DNA from: Limnohabitans curvus
GTDB lineage: Bacteria; Pseudomonadota; Gammaproteobacteria; Burkholderiales; Burkholderiaceae_C
Length of the DNA stretch: 64,000 nucleotides
NCBI RefSeq assembly: GCF_003063475.1
Contig: NZ_NESP01000001.1
Span: 2,542,001-2,606,000, forward strand
Direction: 5' to 3'
Shown here: positions 34,260-43,063 of the stretch, in pieces
How positions within the stretch are numbered: position 1 is the first letter of the stretch
Layout: each line of letters starts with the position of its first letter
The notes under the pieces: generated by a model
Seen by the model: the letters and a program-made list of their open reading frames with translations, nothing else
The model's database searches: none
What the model was told of the DNA's origin: nothing
Made by a program: the position numbers and the translations under genes

Positions 34260-36164
34260 TCAGTCTTGGCTTTCGACCAATTTCTGCGGGATTAGGCCCA
34301 GCTGTTTGCGCCGCTCAAACAGGGCTTTGTAGCGCTGCATGGCCGTGGGGTCAGCGGCAGCTTCAGCGATGGCCTCTTTCATTTGCGCGTCTAAGCTTTC
34401 AAACAAAATTTTGTTCAAGATGCCGCGCAGCTCTAGGCCTGCTTCTTTGTGTTGTTGCTCTGGCGTTAGGCTTTCGGGCATGGGCTTGCCTTCGTCGTCC
34501 AGCAAGGGCGTGAAGGCTGAGGCCATCACGCGCAGGGCCAGGTCTTCTGATTCATGCTCGCGCAGGCCTTCACGCAGCGCGCCCCAGGCTTGGTTGCCGT
34601 GTTCGTGGTGTTGGTGGTCCAGCCACACAAACAGTGGGCCGTGAGGTGGGGCCAGCTCGCACAAGAGGTTGTGGTCTTCGGTGGACAGGTCTTCCCACAA
34701 GTCCATGTGCGAGAGCAGCACACGCGCCGCGTGGTCGGCGCGGCCTTGGGGAATCAGGCGTGTGCCGCGCTTGTAGGTTTTGGGCGCGTAGGACTCGCGG
34801 GGTTTGAATTTGGATGATTTTTTAAATTCGCCCGTGCGTGTAGGCGCAGCAGCAGGGGCCGCGGGCATCCACAGGTCTTGCAGCTCGTGGTTGCCTAGAT
34901 CGGCCAGCTCGGCGATTTCGCTGAGCAACTGACGCTTAAGCGCACCATCTGGCAGGGCCATCCACATGGGCTTGGCATTGCTGGCCATATGCGCGCGGCC
35001 TTCCGCCGTGTGCAAGTCGCAACCTTCGCGGGCCACTTCAATGAGAAAGCGGCTCAGTGGCATGGCTTCGGTCACGCAGTGGGCAAAGGCTTCTTTGCCA
35101 AATTCGCGGATGTAGCTGTCGGGGTCGTGCTCAGCGGGCAAGAACAAAAACTTCACGCTGCGCACATCGGTGGCGTAAGGCAGCGCGCCATCCAGCGCTT
35201 TGCGTGCGGCGCGGCGACCTGCGCTGTCGCCGTCAAAACTGAACACCACGTTGTCGGTGAAGCGAAACAGTTTTTGCACGTGGTCGGTCGTGCAGGCCGT
35301 GCCCAGAGTGGCCACCGCGTTGGGAAAGCCCAGCTGCGCCAAGGCCACCACGTCCATGTAGCCTTCGGTCACCAGCACATAGCCCGCGTCGCGCAGCGCG
35401 TTGCGGGCTTCAAACAAGCCATACAACTCGCGGCCTTTGCTGAACACCGGCGTTTCTGGCGAGTTGAGGTACTTGGGTGTGCCTTCAAACAACACGCGGC
35501 CACCAAAGCCAATGCACTCGCCCTTGACGTTGCGGATGGGGAACATCACGCGGTCGCGGAAACGGTCGTAGCGTTTTTCTTCTTCGCCGTCTTCTTGGTT
35601 CACGATGACCAAGCCACTCTCTGCGAGCAGCGGGTCTTGGTAGTCGGGGAACACACTGGCCAAGCTGCGCCAACCTTCAGGCGCGTAGCCCAGGCCAAAT
35701 TGTTTGGCGATCTCGCCACTCAGGCCACGGCCTTTGAAATACTCAATCGCTTTGGGTGAGTTGCGCAAATGCTTGCGAAATGATTCGCCTGCTTTTTCTA
35801 ACACGTCGGTGAGCGTGGCTTGTTTTTGGCGTTGCTGCGCCGCACGCTCGCGGTCTTGCGGCGAGGCGTCGTCTTCGGGCACTTGCATGCCGACGTTTTG
35901 CGCCAAGTCTTTCACCGCTTCGACGAAGGTCATGCCCGCGTGCTCCATCAAGAAGCCAATCGCATTGCCGTTTTTGCCGCACCCAAAGCAATGAAAAAAC
36001 TGTTTGGCGGGACTCACCGAAAACGAGGGCGACTTCTCGCCGTGGAACGGGCACAGCCCCATGAAGTTGGCCCCGCCCTTTTTGAGCTGCACATAGCGGC
36101 CCACCACCTCGACCACGTCGACGCGGGCGAGGAGTTCTTGGATGAAGTGCTGGGGGATGGCCAT
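34260..36164 (-). CDS. dnaG: DNA primase
   Basis: This 634-residue primase makes RNA primers at the replication fork. The start at 36164 gives MAIPQHFIQELLARVDVVEVVGRYV, the normal DnaG N-terminus; a longer in-frame start adds 32 unrelated residues. The CHC2 zinc finger is CPFHGEKSPSFSVSP with HCFGCG. The TOPRIM core shows YVLVTEGYMDVVALAQLGFPNAVATLGTACT and VVFSFDGDSAGRRAARKAL. The C-terminal part (from about residue 430) is the less conserved DnaB-binding region. The gene precedes rpoD, as in the classical rpsU-dnaG-rpoD operon, but the gene before it is a short-chain dehydrogenase rather than rpsU. Confidence 0.96.
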   Translation of the reverse strand: MAIPQHFIQELLARVDVVEVVGRYVQLKKGGANFMGLCPFHGEKSPSFSVSPAKQFFHCFGCGKNGNAIGFLMEHAGMTFVEAVKDLAQNVGMQVPEDDASPQDRERAAQQRQKQATLTDVLEKAGESFRKHLRNSPKAIEYFKGRGLSGEIAKQFGLGYAPEGWRSLASVFPDYQDPLLAESGLVIVNQEDGEEEKRYDRFRDRVMFPIRNVKGECIGFGGRVLFEGTPKYLNSPETPVFSKGRELYGLFEARNALRDAGYVLVTEGYMDVVALAQLGFPNAVATLGTACTTDHVQKLFRFTDNVVFSFDGDSAGRRAARKALDGALPYATDVRSVKFLFLPAEHDPDSYIREFGKEAFAHCVTEAMPLSRFLIEVAREGCDLHTAEGRAHMASNAKPMWMALPDGALKRQLLSEIAELADLGNHELQDLWMPAAPAAAPTRTGEFKKSSKFKPRESYAPKTYKRGTRLIPQGRADHAARVLLSHMDLWEDLSTEDHNLLCELAPPHGPLFVWLDHQHHEHGNQAWGALREGLREHESEDLALRVMASAFTPLLDDEGKPMPESLTPEQQHKEAGLELRGILNKILFESLDAQMKEAIAEAAADPTAMQRYKALFERRKQLGLIPQKLVESQD

Positions 36165-36231
36165 GTGAGAGAAAAGCGAGAGAGCACAGATTCTAGGCAG
36201 GCACTCCCGCCTTTCCCACTTAGCCAGTTCT

Positions 36232-36990
36232 TTATTTCGGTGCCAAACGAATCGCACCATCCAAACGAATCACTTCGCCATTGAGCAAATCGTTCTCAAA
36301 AATGTGCAAGGCCAGCTTGGCGTAGTCCTGTGGGGTGCCTAAGCGTGAAGGGAAGGGCACGCCTGCCGCCAGTGCGTCTTGCACTTCTTGGGGCATGCCA
36401 AAGAGCATGGGTGTGCCCATGATGCCGGGGGCGATGGTCATGTTGCGAATGCCGTTGCGTGCCAGGTCGCGGGCGATGGGCAGGGTCATGCCCACGATGC
36501 CGCCTTTGGAGGCGCTGTAAGCGGCTTGGCCAATTTGGCCATCGTAGGCTGCGACAGACGCGGTAGAGATCAAGACACCACGCTCGCCAGTGGCTTCGGG
36601 TTCGTTGTGGCACATGGCTTCAGAGGCCAAGCGAATCATGTTGAAGCTGCCCACCAAGTTGATGGTGATGGTGCGGGTGAAGCTGCTCAATGCATGCGCA
36701 CCGTTTTTGCCGACGGTTTTTTCGGCAGGAGCCACGCCTGCGCAGTTGACCAAGCCCATGAGCTTGCCTAAAGAGACGGCTTTGGCGACTACGGCTTGGC
36801 CATCGGCTTCGTTGCTCACATCACATTTCACAAAGGCGCCGCCAATTTCTTTGGCCACGGCTTCGCCTTTGTCGGCTTGCATGTCGGCGATGACCACAAG
36901 GCCGCCCTTGGCTGCCAATGCACGTGCCGTGCCTTCGCCCAAGCCCGATGCCGCGCCGGTGACGATGAAAACTTTGCCGTTGATGTCCAT
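36232..36990 (-). CDS. Short-chain dehydrogenase, 3-hydroxyacyl-CoA dehydrogenase type II (HSD10-like)
   Basis: This 252-residue SDR has the NAD motif [15 protein letters not shown], an Asp in [11 protein letters not shown] that specifies NAD over NADP, and NCAGVAPA. The catalytic Ser is in [10 protein letters not shown], and the YxxxK is YSASKGG. Overall it resembles the type II 3-hydroxyacyl-CoA / 2-methyl-3-hydroxybutyryl-CoA dehydrogenases (ERAB/HSD10) of fatty acid and isoleucine breakdown. A 22-base palindrome of LiuR type lies just upstream, which supports that role. It is on the same strand as dnaG, 67 bases upstream of it, but a functional link is unlikely. Confidence 0.87.
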   Translation of the reverse strand: MDINGKVFIVTGAASGLGEGTARALAAKGGLVVIADMQADKGEAVAKEIGGAFVKCDVSNEADGQAVVAKAVSLGKLMGLVNCAGVAPAEKTVGKNGAHALSSFTRTITINLVGSFNMIRLASEAMCHNEPEATGERGVLISTASVAAYDGQIGQAAYSASKGGIVGMTLPIARDLARNGIRNMTIAPGIMGTPMLFGMPQEVQDALAAGVPFPSRLGTPQDYAKLALHIFENDLLNGEVIRLDGAIRLAPK

Positions 36991-37018
36991 GAGGGGTCTC
37001 CCGTATTTTGAAAGTTAG

Positions 37019-37040
37019 TTTACGTTTACGTAAACGTCAA
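37019..37040. promoter_or_regulatory. LiuR-like palindromic operator upstream of the SDR gene
   Basis: The core GTTTAC-GTAAAC (37024-37035) is perfectly symmetric, and outer TTTAC and GTCAA extend it to 22 bases with one mismatch pair. It lies 29 bases before the SDR start, within the expected promoter. TTTACG-type palindromes resemble those I recall for MerR-family LiuR regulators of branched-chain amino acid and fatty acid degradation; assignment to LiuR is from that general resemblance. Confidence 0.6.
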
Positions 37041-37117
37041 TTATGCGGGATGCTGAGCGCTTGTGACGGCCATCTAGGACAATCCCTAGTTAGAGATTAA
37101 TTTGTTAAGGCTTTTGC

Positions 37118-38035
37118 ATGAATTTGCGTTTGTTGTTTGCAGCGTCCAGCGCGCGTGCTTGGGTGTTGGCATTGAGTTTGGCTGTGTTGGCCGGCTGTTC
37201 TTCGCGCGGGCCTTTGGCGCCCACAGAAAGCGGCCAACCAGAAACGCCTGTGGCCAAACGTGTGCCCAAGTTTGGCTTGGCCTTGGGCGGCGGTGCGGCG
37301 CGTGGCTTTGCGCACGTGGGTGTGATTCAGGTGTTGGAAGAAGCGGGCATCAAGCCCGACTTGGTGGTGGGCACCTCGGCCGGTAGCGTGGTGGCCGCGT
37401 TTTATGCCAGTGGCAAAGACGGCGCGCAGTTGCAAAAAGCAGCAGAAACCATGGAAGAAGCCACCATCACTGACTGGACTGTGCCTTTGCTCGGGCGCGG
37501 CATGATGCGCGGCGATGGGTTAGCCCGTTACGTCAACAAGCAAACGGGTGGTCGTCGCATTGAAGAACTGAAGATGCCTTTAGGAATCGTGGCCACCGAT
37601 TTAAAAACCGGCGATGGCATTTTGTTCCAGCGCGGCGATGTGGGCACGGCGGTGCGCGCGTCTAGTTCGGTGCCTTCGGTGTTTGAGCCAGTGCGCATTG
37701 GCAGCCGAGAGTTTGTAGATGGTGGCTTGGTGTCGCCTGTGCCTGTGCGTTACGCGCGTCAGATGGGGGCCGAGTACGTGTTGGCCATCGACATTTCTAG
37801 CCCCCCCGAGTCTGGCAAAACGGGCGACATGTTTGACATCTTGATGCAGACTTTCACCATCATGGGCAAAAGCATCAACAGCTTCGAACTGCGCGAGGCT
37901 GACCTGGTGGTGCGCCCTGCTTTGAACGATGTGGGCAGCGCCGACTTCAAATCCCGTCGCCGGTCCATTGAAGCAGGCCGTGCTGCCATGTTGCAAGCTT
38001 TGCCCAAGCTCAAAATCGCTTTGGCTGGGCAATAA
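37118..38035 (+). CDS. Patatin-like phospholipase lipoprotein (RssA-like)
   Basis: This 305-residue protein has a lipoprotein signal peptide with lipobox LAGC (Cys27). The hydrolase domain carries the oxyanion motif LGGGAARGFAHVGV, the nucleophile Ser in GTSAGS and the catalytic Asp in FVDGGLVSPVPV. Patatin proteins with this layout are serine acyl hydrolases acting on lipids; here the enzyme would be anchored in the envelope. It is divergent from the SDR gene and convergent with phasin, so it is probably transcribed alone. No substrate can be named. Confidence 0.88.
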   Translation: MNLRLLFAASSARAWVLALSLAVLAGCSSRGPLAPTESGQPETPVAKRVPKFGLALGGGAARGFAHVGVIQVLEEAGIKPDLVVGTSAGSVVAAFYASGKDGAQLQKAAETMEEATITDWTVPLLGRGMMRGDGLARYVNKQTGGRRIEELKMPLGIVATDLKTGDGILFQRGDVGTAVRASSSVPSVFEPVRIGSREFVDGGLVSPVPVRYARQMGAEYVLAIDISSPPESGKTGDMFDILMQTFTIMGKSINSFELREADLVVRPALNDVGSADFKSRRRSIEAGRAAMLQALPKLKIALAGQ

Positions 38036-38055
38036 GCGTACAGATGCAGAGGCGC

Positions 38056-38088
38056 AAAAAAAAGGGGCCCGCCTTGCGGCGAGCCCTT
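38056..38088 (-). terminator. Intrinsic terminator of the phasin gene
   Basis: Arms near AAGGGGCCCGCC (38062-38073) and GGCGAGCCCTT (38078-38088) pair with one bulge around TTGC. Read on the minus strand the hairpin is followed by an eight-base T-run. It ends phasin transcription and may also act on the convergent patatin gene. Confidence 0.8.
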
Positions 38089-38144
38089 GAAGGGATTCCT
38101 GCACCCTGAGGTGACGAAGAATCCGAGGAGACAATCGTTACAAA

Positions 38145-38687
38145 TTAACGCTTCTTAGCAGCGCTTTTTGAAGCTTTCACAGCTGTTTCAGTGGCTGTTT
38201 GGATGTGTGATTCGGCCAAGTCAGCAGCTTGCTTGACGGCTTTTTGTACAGATTCCACAGCGGTGTTGCTGGCAGTCACGGCTTGCTTGAAGAAAGCCAC
38301 AGCTTGCTCAGAGCCAGCAGGTGCGTTTTTCAAAGCAGATTCAATGTAAGCCTGGACCGCTTGTTGGCCTTCAGCGGCTTTGCCTTCGAAGCCTTTGGTC
38401 AGGTCAGCGCCAGTGCCTTGAGCGATGTCATAAATGTGGCGGCTGTAAGCAGCAGACTTCTCAGCCAAAGGCTGCAAGAAGCTGGTTTGCAAAGCGATCA
38501 ATTCTTGTGCGTCTTTCACGCCCATCACGGCTTGTGCGTGTGCAGCAGACTCGGCCAAAGCGGCGCGGCCAGCGGTGAGGTTGAGTTCAACCATTTTTTC
38601 AACGCCAGTGAAGGCCTTGTTTGACAAACCGAACAGGTTGTCCAAGTTGGCTTTGTTGGTGGCGGCGATTTGTTCGACGTTGATCAT
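38145..38687 (-). CDS. Phasin (polyhydroxyalkanoate granule-associated protein)
   Basis: This 180-residue amphipathic, helix-rich protein coats polyhydroxybutyrate granules. It matches the PhaP1-type phasin family: [36 protein letters not shown] at the start, [23 protein letters not shown] in the middle, and an Ala/Lys-rich tail ([10 protein letters not shown]). The start at 38687 has CTGGAG upstream; an in-frame start 33 bases earlier is unlikely. The repressor PhaR, which usually controls phasin genes, is encoded in this window at 61059, and bdhA at 57840. Two TTGCAA sites lie upstream and could be its targets. Confidence 0.92.
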   Translation of the reverse strand: MINVEQIAATNKANLDNLFGLSNKAFTGVEKMVELNLTAGRAALAESAAHAQAVMGVKDAQELIALQTSFLQPLAEKSAAYSRHIYDIAQGTGADLTKGFEGKAAEGQQAVQAYIESALKNAPAGSEQAVAFFKQAVTASNTAVESVQKAVKQAADLAESHIQTATETAVKASKSAAKKR

Positions 38688-38714
38688 GTGAATACTCCAG
38701 AAAGTTAAGTGAGC

Positions 38715-38776
38715 TTGCAAAAAATGTTGCGGTGCAGCATTGGGATGAAGTTTAGGGTTATCCCGCAGCTTTGCAA
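38715..38776. promoter_or_regulatory. Paired TTGCAA sites upstream of phasin
   Basis: The self-complementary hexamer TTGCAA occurs at 38715-38720 and again at 38771-38776, with a TGC-rich stretch between, in the 194-base gap between phasin and the divergent deacetylase-family gene. Phasin promoters are commonly PhaR targets, but I cannot confirm the motif here. Confidence 0.25.
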
Positions 38777-38881
38777 GAGGGTTTGGGGCTTTGGCGCTCT
38801 GTTTAGAGGTGAGGTTCTAAAACCTAAGGTTTTTGCAGATTGGTGACAATGCAGCCTTGTTTCATGCGGTTTCCAAGGGAT

Positions 38882-39847
38882 ATGCGCGCTTTTTATTCGG
38901 ACCAATTCGTACTGCCCTTGCCGCCCGGCCACCGCTTTCCCATGGCCAAGTACCGCCTGCTGCGCGAGCGTTTGGGAGCCGATGTGCCTGACGTTGAGCT
39001 GGCAGCAGCCGAACCCGCCAGTGATGGCGAGCTGGCGTTGGTTCATACGCCCAGCTACATCCAATCTGTCGTGCAGGGCACGTTGAGTGATGCTCAGCAA
39101 AAAGAAATAGGCTTTCCATGGACACCGGCGATGGTCGAGCGCTCACGCCGCTCGGCAGGCGCCACGGTGATGGCCGCTCGCACCGCCTTGTTTGGCGGGC
39201 AGGGCGTGTCGGCCAACCTCGCTGGCGGCACGCACCACGCGTATGCCGACAAAGGCAGCGGTTTTTGTGTGTTCAATGATGCGGCGGTGGCCACACGCCT
39301 GATGCAGGCTGAGTGGGGGCGTGTGCACAAGCAGCCTTTGAAAGTCGCCATCATTGATTTGGATGTGCACCAAGGCAACGGTACAGCGCGCATCTTTGAG
39401 CGCGATGCGCAGGTGTTCACCCTGTCCATGCACGGGGCGCGTAACTTTCCGTTTGACAAAGAAGCCAGCGATTTGGACATTGAACTGCCCGATGGCTGTG
39501 ACGATGCGGCTTATTTAGAGGCGCTGGAACACGCCTTGACTGAGCTAGAGGCCCGCTTTGACCCAGGCTTGGTGATTTACCTCGCCGGGGCAGACCCGCA
39601 CGAGGGCGACCGCCTGGGGCGCTTGAGCCTGAGCTTTGATGGCTTAGAGGCCCGTGACCGCCGAGTCTTCGACTGGGCGTGGTCCAAACGCATTCCCTTG
39701 GCGTTTTCAATGGCAGGTGGGTATGGCCGTGACATGACAGACACCGTGCAGGTGCAAATCAACACCTACCGTGTCGCCTATGCGTACTGGCGACGCTGGC
39801 AAAATCTGACCAAAGATCTAAATCAAGAAAAGGAGACTCACCCATGA
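38882..39847 (+). CDS. Histone deacetylase family (AcuC/acetoin utilisation-like) hydrolase
   Basis: This is a 321-residue Zn-dependent deacetylase-family protein. Metal and active-site segments are GGTHHAYADKGSGFCVFNDAAVA, IIDLDVHQGNGTA, YLAGADPHEGDRLGRL and MAGGYG. The start at 38882 gives MRAFYSDQFVLPLPPGHRFPM, the typical beginning of this bacterial subgroup, with AAGGGA upstream. Bacterial members deacetylate small molecules or proteins; the target is unknown. It opens a plus-strand row of genes: its stop overlaps the nitroreductase start as ATGA. Confidence 0.87.
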   Translation: MRAFYSDQFVLPLPPGHRFPMAKYRLLRERLGADVPDVELAAAEPASDGELALVHTPSYIQSVVQGTLSDAQQKEIGFPWTPAMVERSRRSAGATVMAARTALFGGQGVSANLAGGTHHAYADKGSGFCVFNDAAVATRLMQAEWGRVHKQPLKVAIIDLDVHQGNGTARIFERDAQVFTLSMHGARNFPFDKEASDLDIELPDGCDDAAYLEALEHALTELEARFDPGLVIYLAGADPHEGDRLGRLSLSFDGLEARDRRVFDWAWSKRIPLAFSMAGGYGRDMTDTVQVQINTYRVAYAYWRRWQNLTKDLNQEKETHP

Positions 39848-40548
39848 CAAATTCAAACGTGGCCGCCGTAGACCAAGCCATCACCTCACGCATGTCAGCG
39901 CGTGCCTTCACGCAACAAGCCGTGTCGCGCGAACTCATCACAGACATTTTGCAAGTGGCCAGTCGCGCGCCATCGGGCACCAACACCCAGCCTTGGAAGG
40001 TCTATGTGTTGCAAGGTGCCACACGTGATGCTTTGGTTGACAAAGTGTGCGCCGCTCACGAGGCCATTCGCGCCAACCCCGATGTGGCCAAGCAATACCA
40101 AGAGCAATACGACTATTACCCCGCGCAATGGGTCAGCCCCTACATCGACCGTCGCCGTGAAAACGGTTGGAGCCTGTATGGCTTGTTGGGCATCGGCAAA
40201 GCCGACAAAGACCGCATGCATGAACAACAGCAACGCAACTTCAAGTTCTTTGATGCACCTGTGGGTTTGATGTTCACCATCGACCCCATCATGGGCCGCG
40301 GTTCGATGTTGGACTACGGCATGTTCATTCAAAACATCATGGTGGCTGCGCGTGCGCGTGGTTTGCACACCTGCCCCCAAGCGGCTTGGAACGCGTTTCA
40401 CAGCATCATCTTGCCGCATATCAACGCGGGCGAGGGCGAGATGCTTGTGTGTGGTATGTCGTTGGGCTATGCCGACGAAACAGATAAGGTCAACACCTTA
40501 GTCACACCGCGTGTGCCCGTGGATGAGTTCACCCATTGGGTGGCCTAA
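39844..40548 (+). CDS. Nitroreductase-family flavoprotein
   Basis: This 234-residue FMN-dependent oxidoreductase has the N-terminal phosphate-binding SRMSARAFTQQAVSRELI, SRAPSGTNTQPWKVYVL and, near the C-terminus, GLHTCPQAAWNAF with GEMLVCGMSLGYAD. These match the PnbA/NfnB-like branch that reduces nitroaromatics or quinone-like compounds with NAD(P)H. The physiological substrate is not known. Its start overlaps the preceding stop, and pncB follows 19 bases after its own stop, so it is likely in one operon with both. Confidence 0.9.
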   Translation: MTNSNVAAVDQAITSRMSARAFTQQAVSRELITDILQVASRAPSGTNTQPWKVYVLQGATRDALVDKVCAAHEAIRANPDVAKQYQEQYDYYPAQWVSPYIDRRRENGWSLYGLLGIGKADKDRMHEQQQRNFKFFDAPVGLMFTIDPIMGRGSMLDYGMFIQNIMVAARARGLHTCPQAAWNAFHSIILPHINAGEGEMLVCGMSLGYADETDKVNTLVTPRVPVDEFTHWVA

Positions 40549-40567
40549 TTTTTAAAGTTGCTTTCAC

Positions 40568-41752
40568 ATGATCATCACCAGCCTGCTCGACACCGACCTT
40601 TATAAATTCACCATGATGCAGGCTGTGCTGCATCAGTTTCCCAGTGCGCAGGTGTCGTACAAGTTCAAGTGCCGCAATCCGGGTGTGCAGCTGGCGCCGT
40701 ACGTGCAGGAAATTCGTGACGAAATTCGCTCGCTGTGCAGCTTGCAGTTCCAAGACGCTGAGTTGGCTTGGTTGCGTAGCCTGCGTTTCATCAAGAGCGA
40801 CTTTGTGGATTTCTTGGGGCTGTTTCGCCTCAACGAAAAATACATTCAAGTGAATGCGCTCTCGAATGGCGAGATCGACATCAGCATCCAAGGCCCTTGG
40901 CTGCACACGATTTTGTTTGAGATTCCTGTGTTGGCCATCGTCAACGAGGTGTACTTTCGCAACACGCAAAAAGTGCCCGATTTCTTGGAAGGGCGCAAGC
41001 GCCTAGATCAAAAAATTCAAGCCTTGCACGCCGAGCGTTTAAGCGATTTGAAAATTGCCGACTACGGCACACGCCGCCGCTTTTCGAAAGCGTGGCATGA
41101 AGAAATTTTGCGCGTGTTGATTTCTCGTTTGGGCACGGGGTCTGAAGGGCAATTTGCTGGCACCAGCAACGCCTTGTTTGCCATGAAGCTTGGCCTCACG
41201 CCCTTGGGCACCATGGCGCATGAGTATTTACAAGCGTGCCAAGCTTTGGGCCCACGCTTGCGTGACAGCCAGGTGTTCGGTTTCGAAACGTGGGCGCGTG
41301 AATACCGTGGCGACTTAGGCATCGCGTTGAGCGATGTGTACGGCATTGAGCCGTTCTTGCGCGATTTCGACATGTACTTTTGCAAACTGTTCGATGGCGC
41401 GCGTCACGACAGTGGCGACCCCTTCACTTGGGGTGAGCGCATGATCGAGCATTACCGCAACAACCGCGTAGACCCGATGACCAAGACCTTGATTTTTTCA
41501 GATGGCCTCACCATCGAAAAAATCATCGCGTTGTACCAACAGTTCCGTGGCCGCTGCCAACTCGCGTTTGGCATTGGCACCAACTTGACCAATGACCTTG
41601 GCTACGAACCCTTGCAAATCGTCATCAAGATGACGCAGTGCAACGGCCAGCCGGTGGCCAAACTGTCGGACACGCCTTCCAAAAATATGTGCCAAGACGA
41701 AAAATACTTGGCCTATTTGCGCCAGGTGTTTGACATTGCACAGCCTGCTTGA
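40568..41752 (+). CDS. pncB: Nicotinate phosphoribosyltransferase
   Basis: This 394-residue enzyme makes nicotinate mononucleotide from nicotinate and PRPP, the first step of NAD salvage. The N-terminus [23 protein letters not shown], the phosphorylated-His segment [18 protein letters not shown] and the PRPP-contact [16 protein letters not shown] are all present. The C-terminal [15 protein letters not shown] and [15 protein letters not shown] match the family, and length is standard. The weak ribosome-binding site and short gap after the nitroreductase gene suggest co-transcription. Confidence 0.95.
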   Translation: MIITSLLDTDLYKFTMMQAVLHQFPSAQVSYKFKCRNPGVQLAPYVQEIRDEIRSLCSLQFQDAELAWLRSLRFIKSDFVDFLGLFRLNEKYIQVNALSNGEIDISIQGPWLHTILFEIPVLAIVNEVYFRNTQKVPDFLEGRKRLDQKIQALHAERLSDLKIADYGTRRRFSKAWHEEILRVLISRLGTGSEGQFAGTSNALFAMKLGLTPLGTMAHEYLQACQALGPRLRDSQVFGFETWAREYRGDLGIALSDVYGIEPFLRDFDMYFCKLFDGARHDSGDPFTWGERMIEHYRNNRVDPMTKTLIFSDGLTIEKIIALYQQFRGRCQLAFGIGTNLTNDLGYEPLQIVIKMTQCNGQPVAKLSDTPSKNMCQDEKYLAYLRQVFDIAQPA

Positions 41753-41763
41753 TTGGAGTTTTT

Positions 41764-43050
41764 ATGCTGACTGCTCTGGTTGTTGTTTTCGTCTTGGCCT
41801 ACGCGGCAATCGCGTTTGAGCATCCCATCAAAATCAACAAATCAGCTTCTGCCTTGGTGGGTGCTGGCTTGTTGTGGACGATCTATGCAGTCAATACGGG
41901 GGACGCGCATTTGGTTGGAGAGCACTTGAGCGAGTCACTCATCAGCACGGCACAGATCGTGTTTTTTTTGATGGGGGCCATGGCCATCGTTGAAGTGGTA
42001 GACGCGCACAACGGGTTTGAAGTCATCACCTCCCGCATTAAAACTACTCAACTGTCTAGCTTGATGTGGTTGGTGGGTTTTGTCACTTTCTTTTTGAGTG
42101 CCATTTTGGACAACTTGACGACCACGATTGTGATGGTGTCTTTGATGAAGAAGCTGCTCGACAAACGTGAAGACCGTTTGTTCTTTGCCGGCATCATCAT
42201 CATTGCGGCTAATGCAGGTGGTGCTTGGTCACCCATTGGTGATGTGACCACCACCATGCTTTGGATTGGTGGCCAAATTACTGCTTTGGAAATCATCAAG
42301 GGCTTGTTCTTGCCGTCACTGGTGAACTTGTTGGTGCCGTTGTTGGTGACCAGCTTTTTGCTCAAAGGGCAAGTCGTTGTACCGCCGGTGGCCACTGTGT
42401 CCGACCAGTTTTCGCATGTCACCACCGCGTTTGAGCGCAACCTGATGTTCTTTTTAGGCTTGGGTATTTTGGTCGCAGTGCCAGCTTTCAAGACGTGGAC
42501 ACACTTGCCGCCTTTCATGGGCGTGCTGTTTGGCTTAGGTATTTTGTGGCTTGTGGGTGACTTGGTGCATCGCCAGAAAGACGATGAAGACAAAGCGCAT
42601 TTGTCACTCACGCACGCACTCACGCGCATTGACATGCCATCGATTGTTTTCTTTGTCGGTATTTTGTTGTCGGTGGCCACGCTGGAGCACACACACATCC
42701 TGTCGAATTTGGCGGCTTGGCTTGATCAGGCCATTGGGCGTCAAGACGTGATCGTGATGATCATTGGCGTCGTCAGTGCCATCGTCGACAACGTGCCGCT
42801 GGTGGCCGCATCCATGGGGATGTACAGCTTGGCGCAATACCCCACCGATAGTTTCTTGTGGGAGTTCTTGGCTTATTGCGCAGGCACCGGCGGTTCGATA
42901 TTGATCATCGGTTCTGCCGCAGGCGTTGCCGCCATGGGATTGGAGCGTATTGATTTCGTTTGGTACGTTAAAAAAATCAGCGGGTTGGCCTTGATCGGCT
43001 ACTTTTCTGGTGCTCTGTTCTATATCGCTGAGTACGCGCTCAGGCATTAA
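41764..43050 (+). CDS. nhaD: Na+/H+ antiporter of the NhaD type
   Basis: This 428-residue inner-membrane protein has about twelve hydrophobic segments. NhaD-type features are LSAILDNLTTTIVMVSLMKKLLD, AANAGGAWSPIGDVTTTMLWIGG, and the second half VVSAIVDNVPLVAASMGMYSL with GTGGSILIIGSAAGVAAMG. It expels Na+ in exchange for protons. The start at 41764 has GGAG six bases upstream; an in-frame start 15 bases earlier is less likely. It lies between pncB and the hydroxyacid dehydrogenase gene, each within about 15 bases. Confidence 0.9.
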   Translation: MLTALVVVFVLAYAAIAFEHPIKINKSASALVGAGLLWTIYAVNTGDAHLVGEHLSESLISTAQIVFFLMGAMAIVEVVDAHNGFEVITSRIKTTQLSSLMWLVGFVTFFLSAILDNLTTTIVMVSLMKKLLDKREDRLFFAGIIIIAANAGGAWSPIGDVTTTMLWIGGQITALEIIKGLFLPSLVNLLVPLLVTSFLLKGQVVVPPVATVSDQFSHVTTAFERNLMFFLGLGILVAVPAFKTWTHLPPFMGVLFGLGILWLVGDLVHRQKDDEDKAHLSLTHALTRIDMPSIVFFVGILLSVATLEHTHILSNLAAWLDQAIGRQDVIVMIIGVVSAIVDNVPLVAASMGMYSLAQYPTDSFLWEFLAYCAGTGGSILIIGSAAGVAAMGLERIDFVWYVKKISGLALIGYFSGALFYIAEYALRH

Positions 43051-43063
43051 TTGAAAGTTGTTT

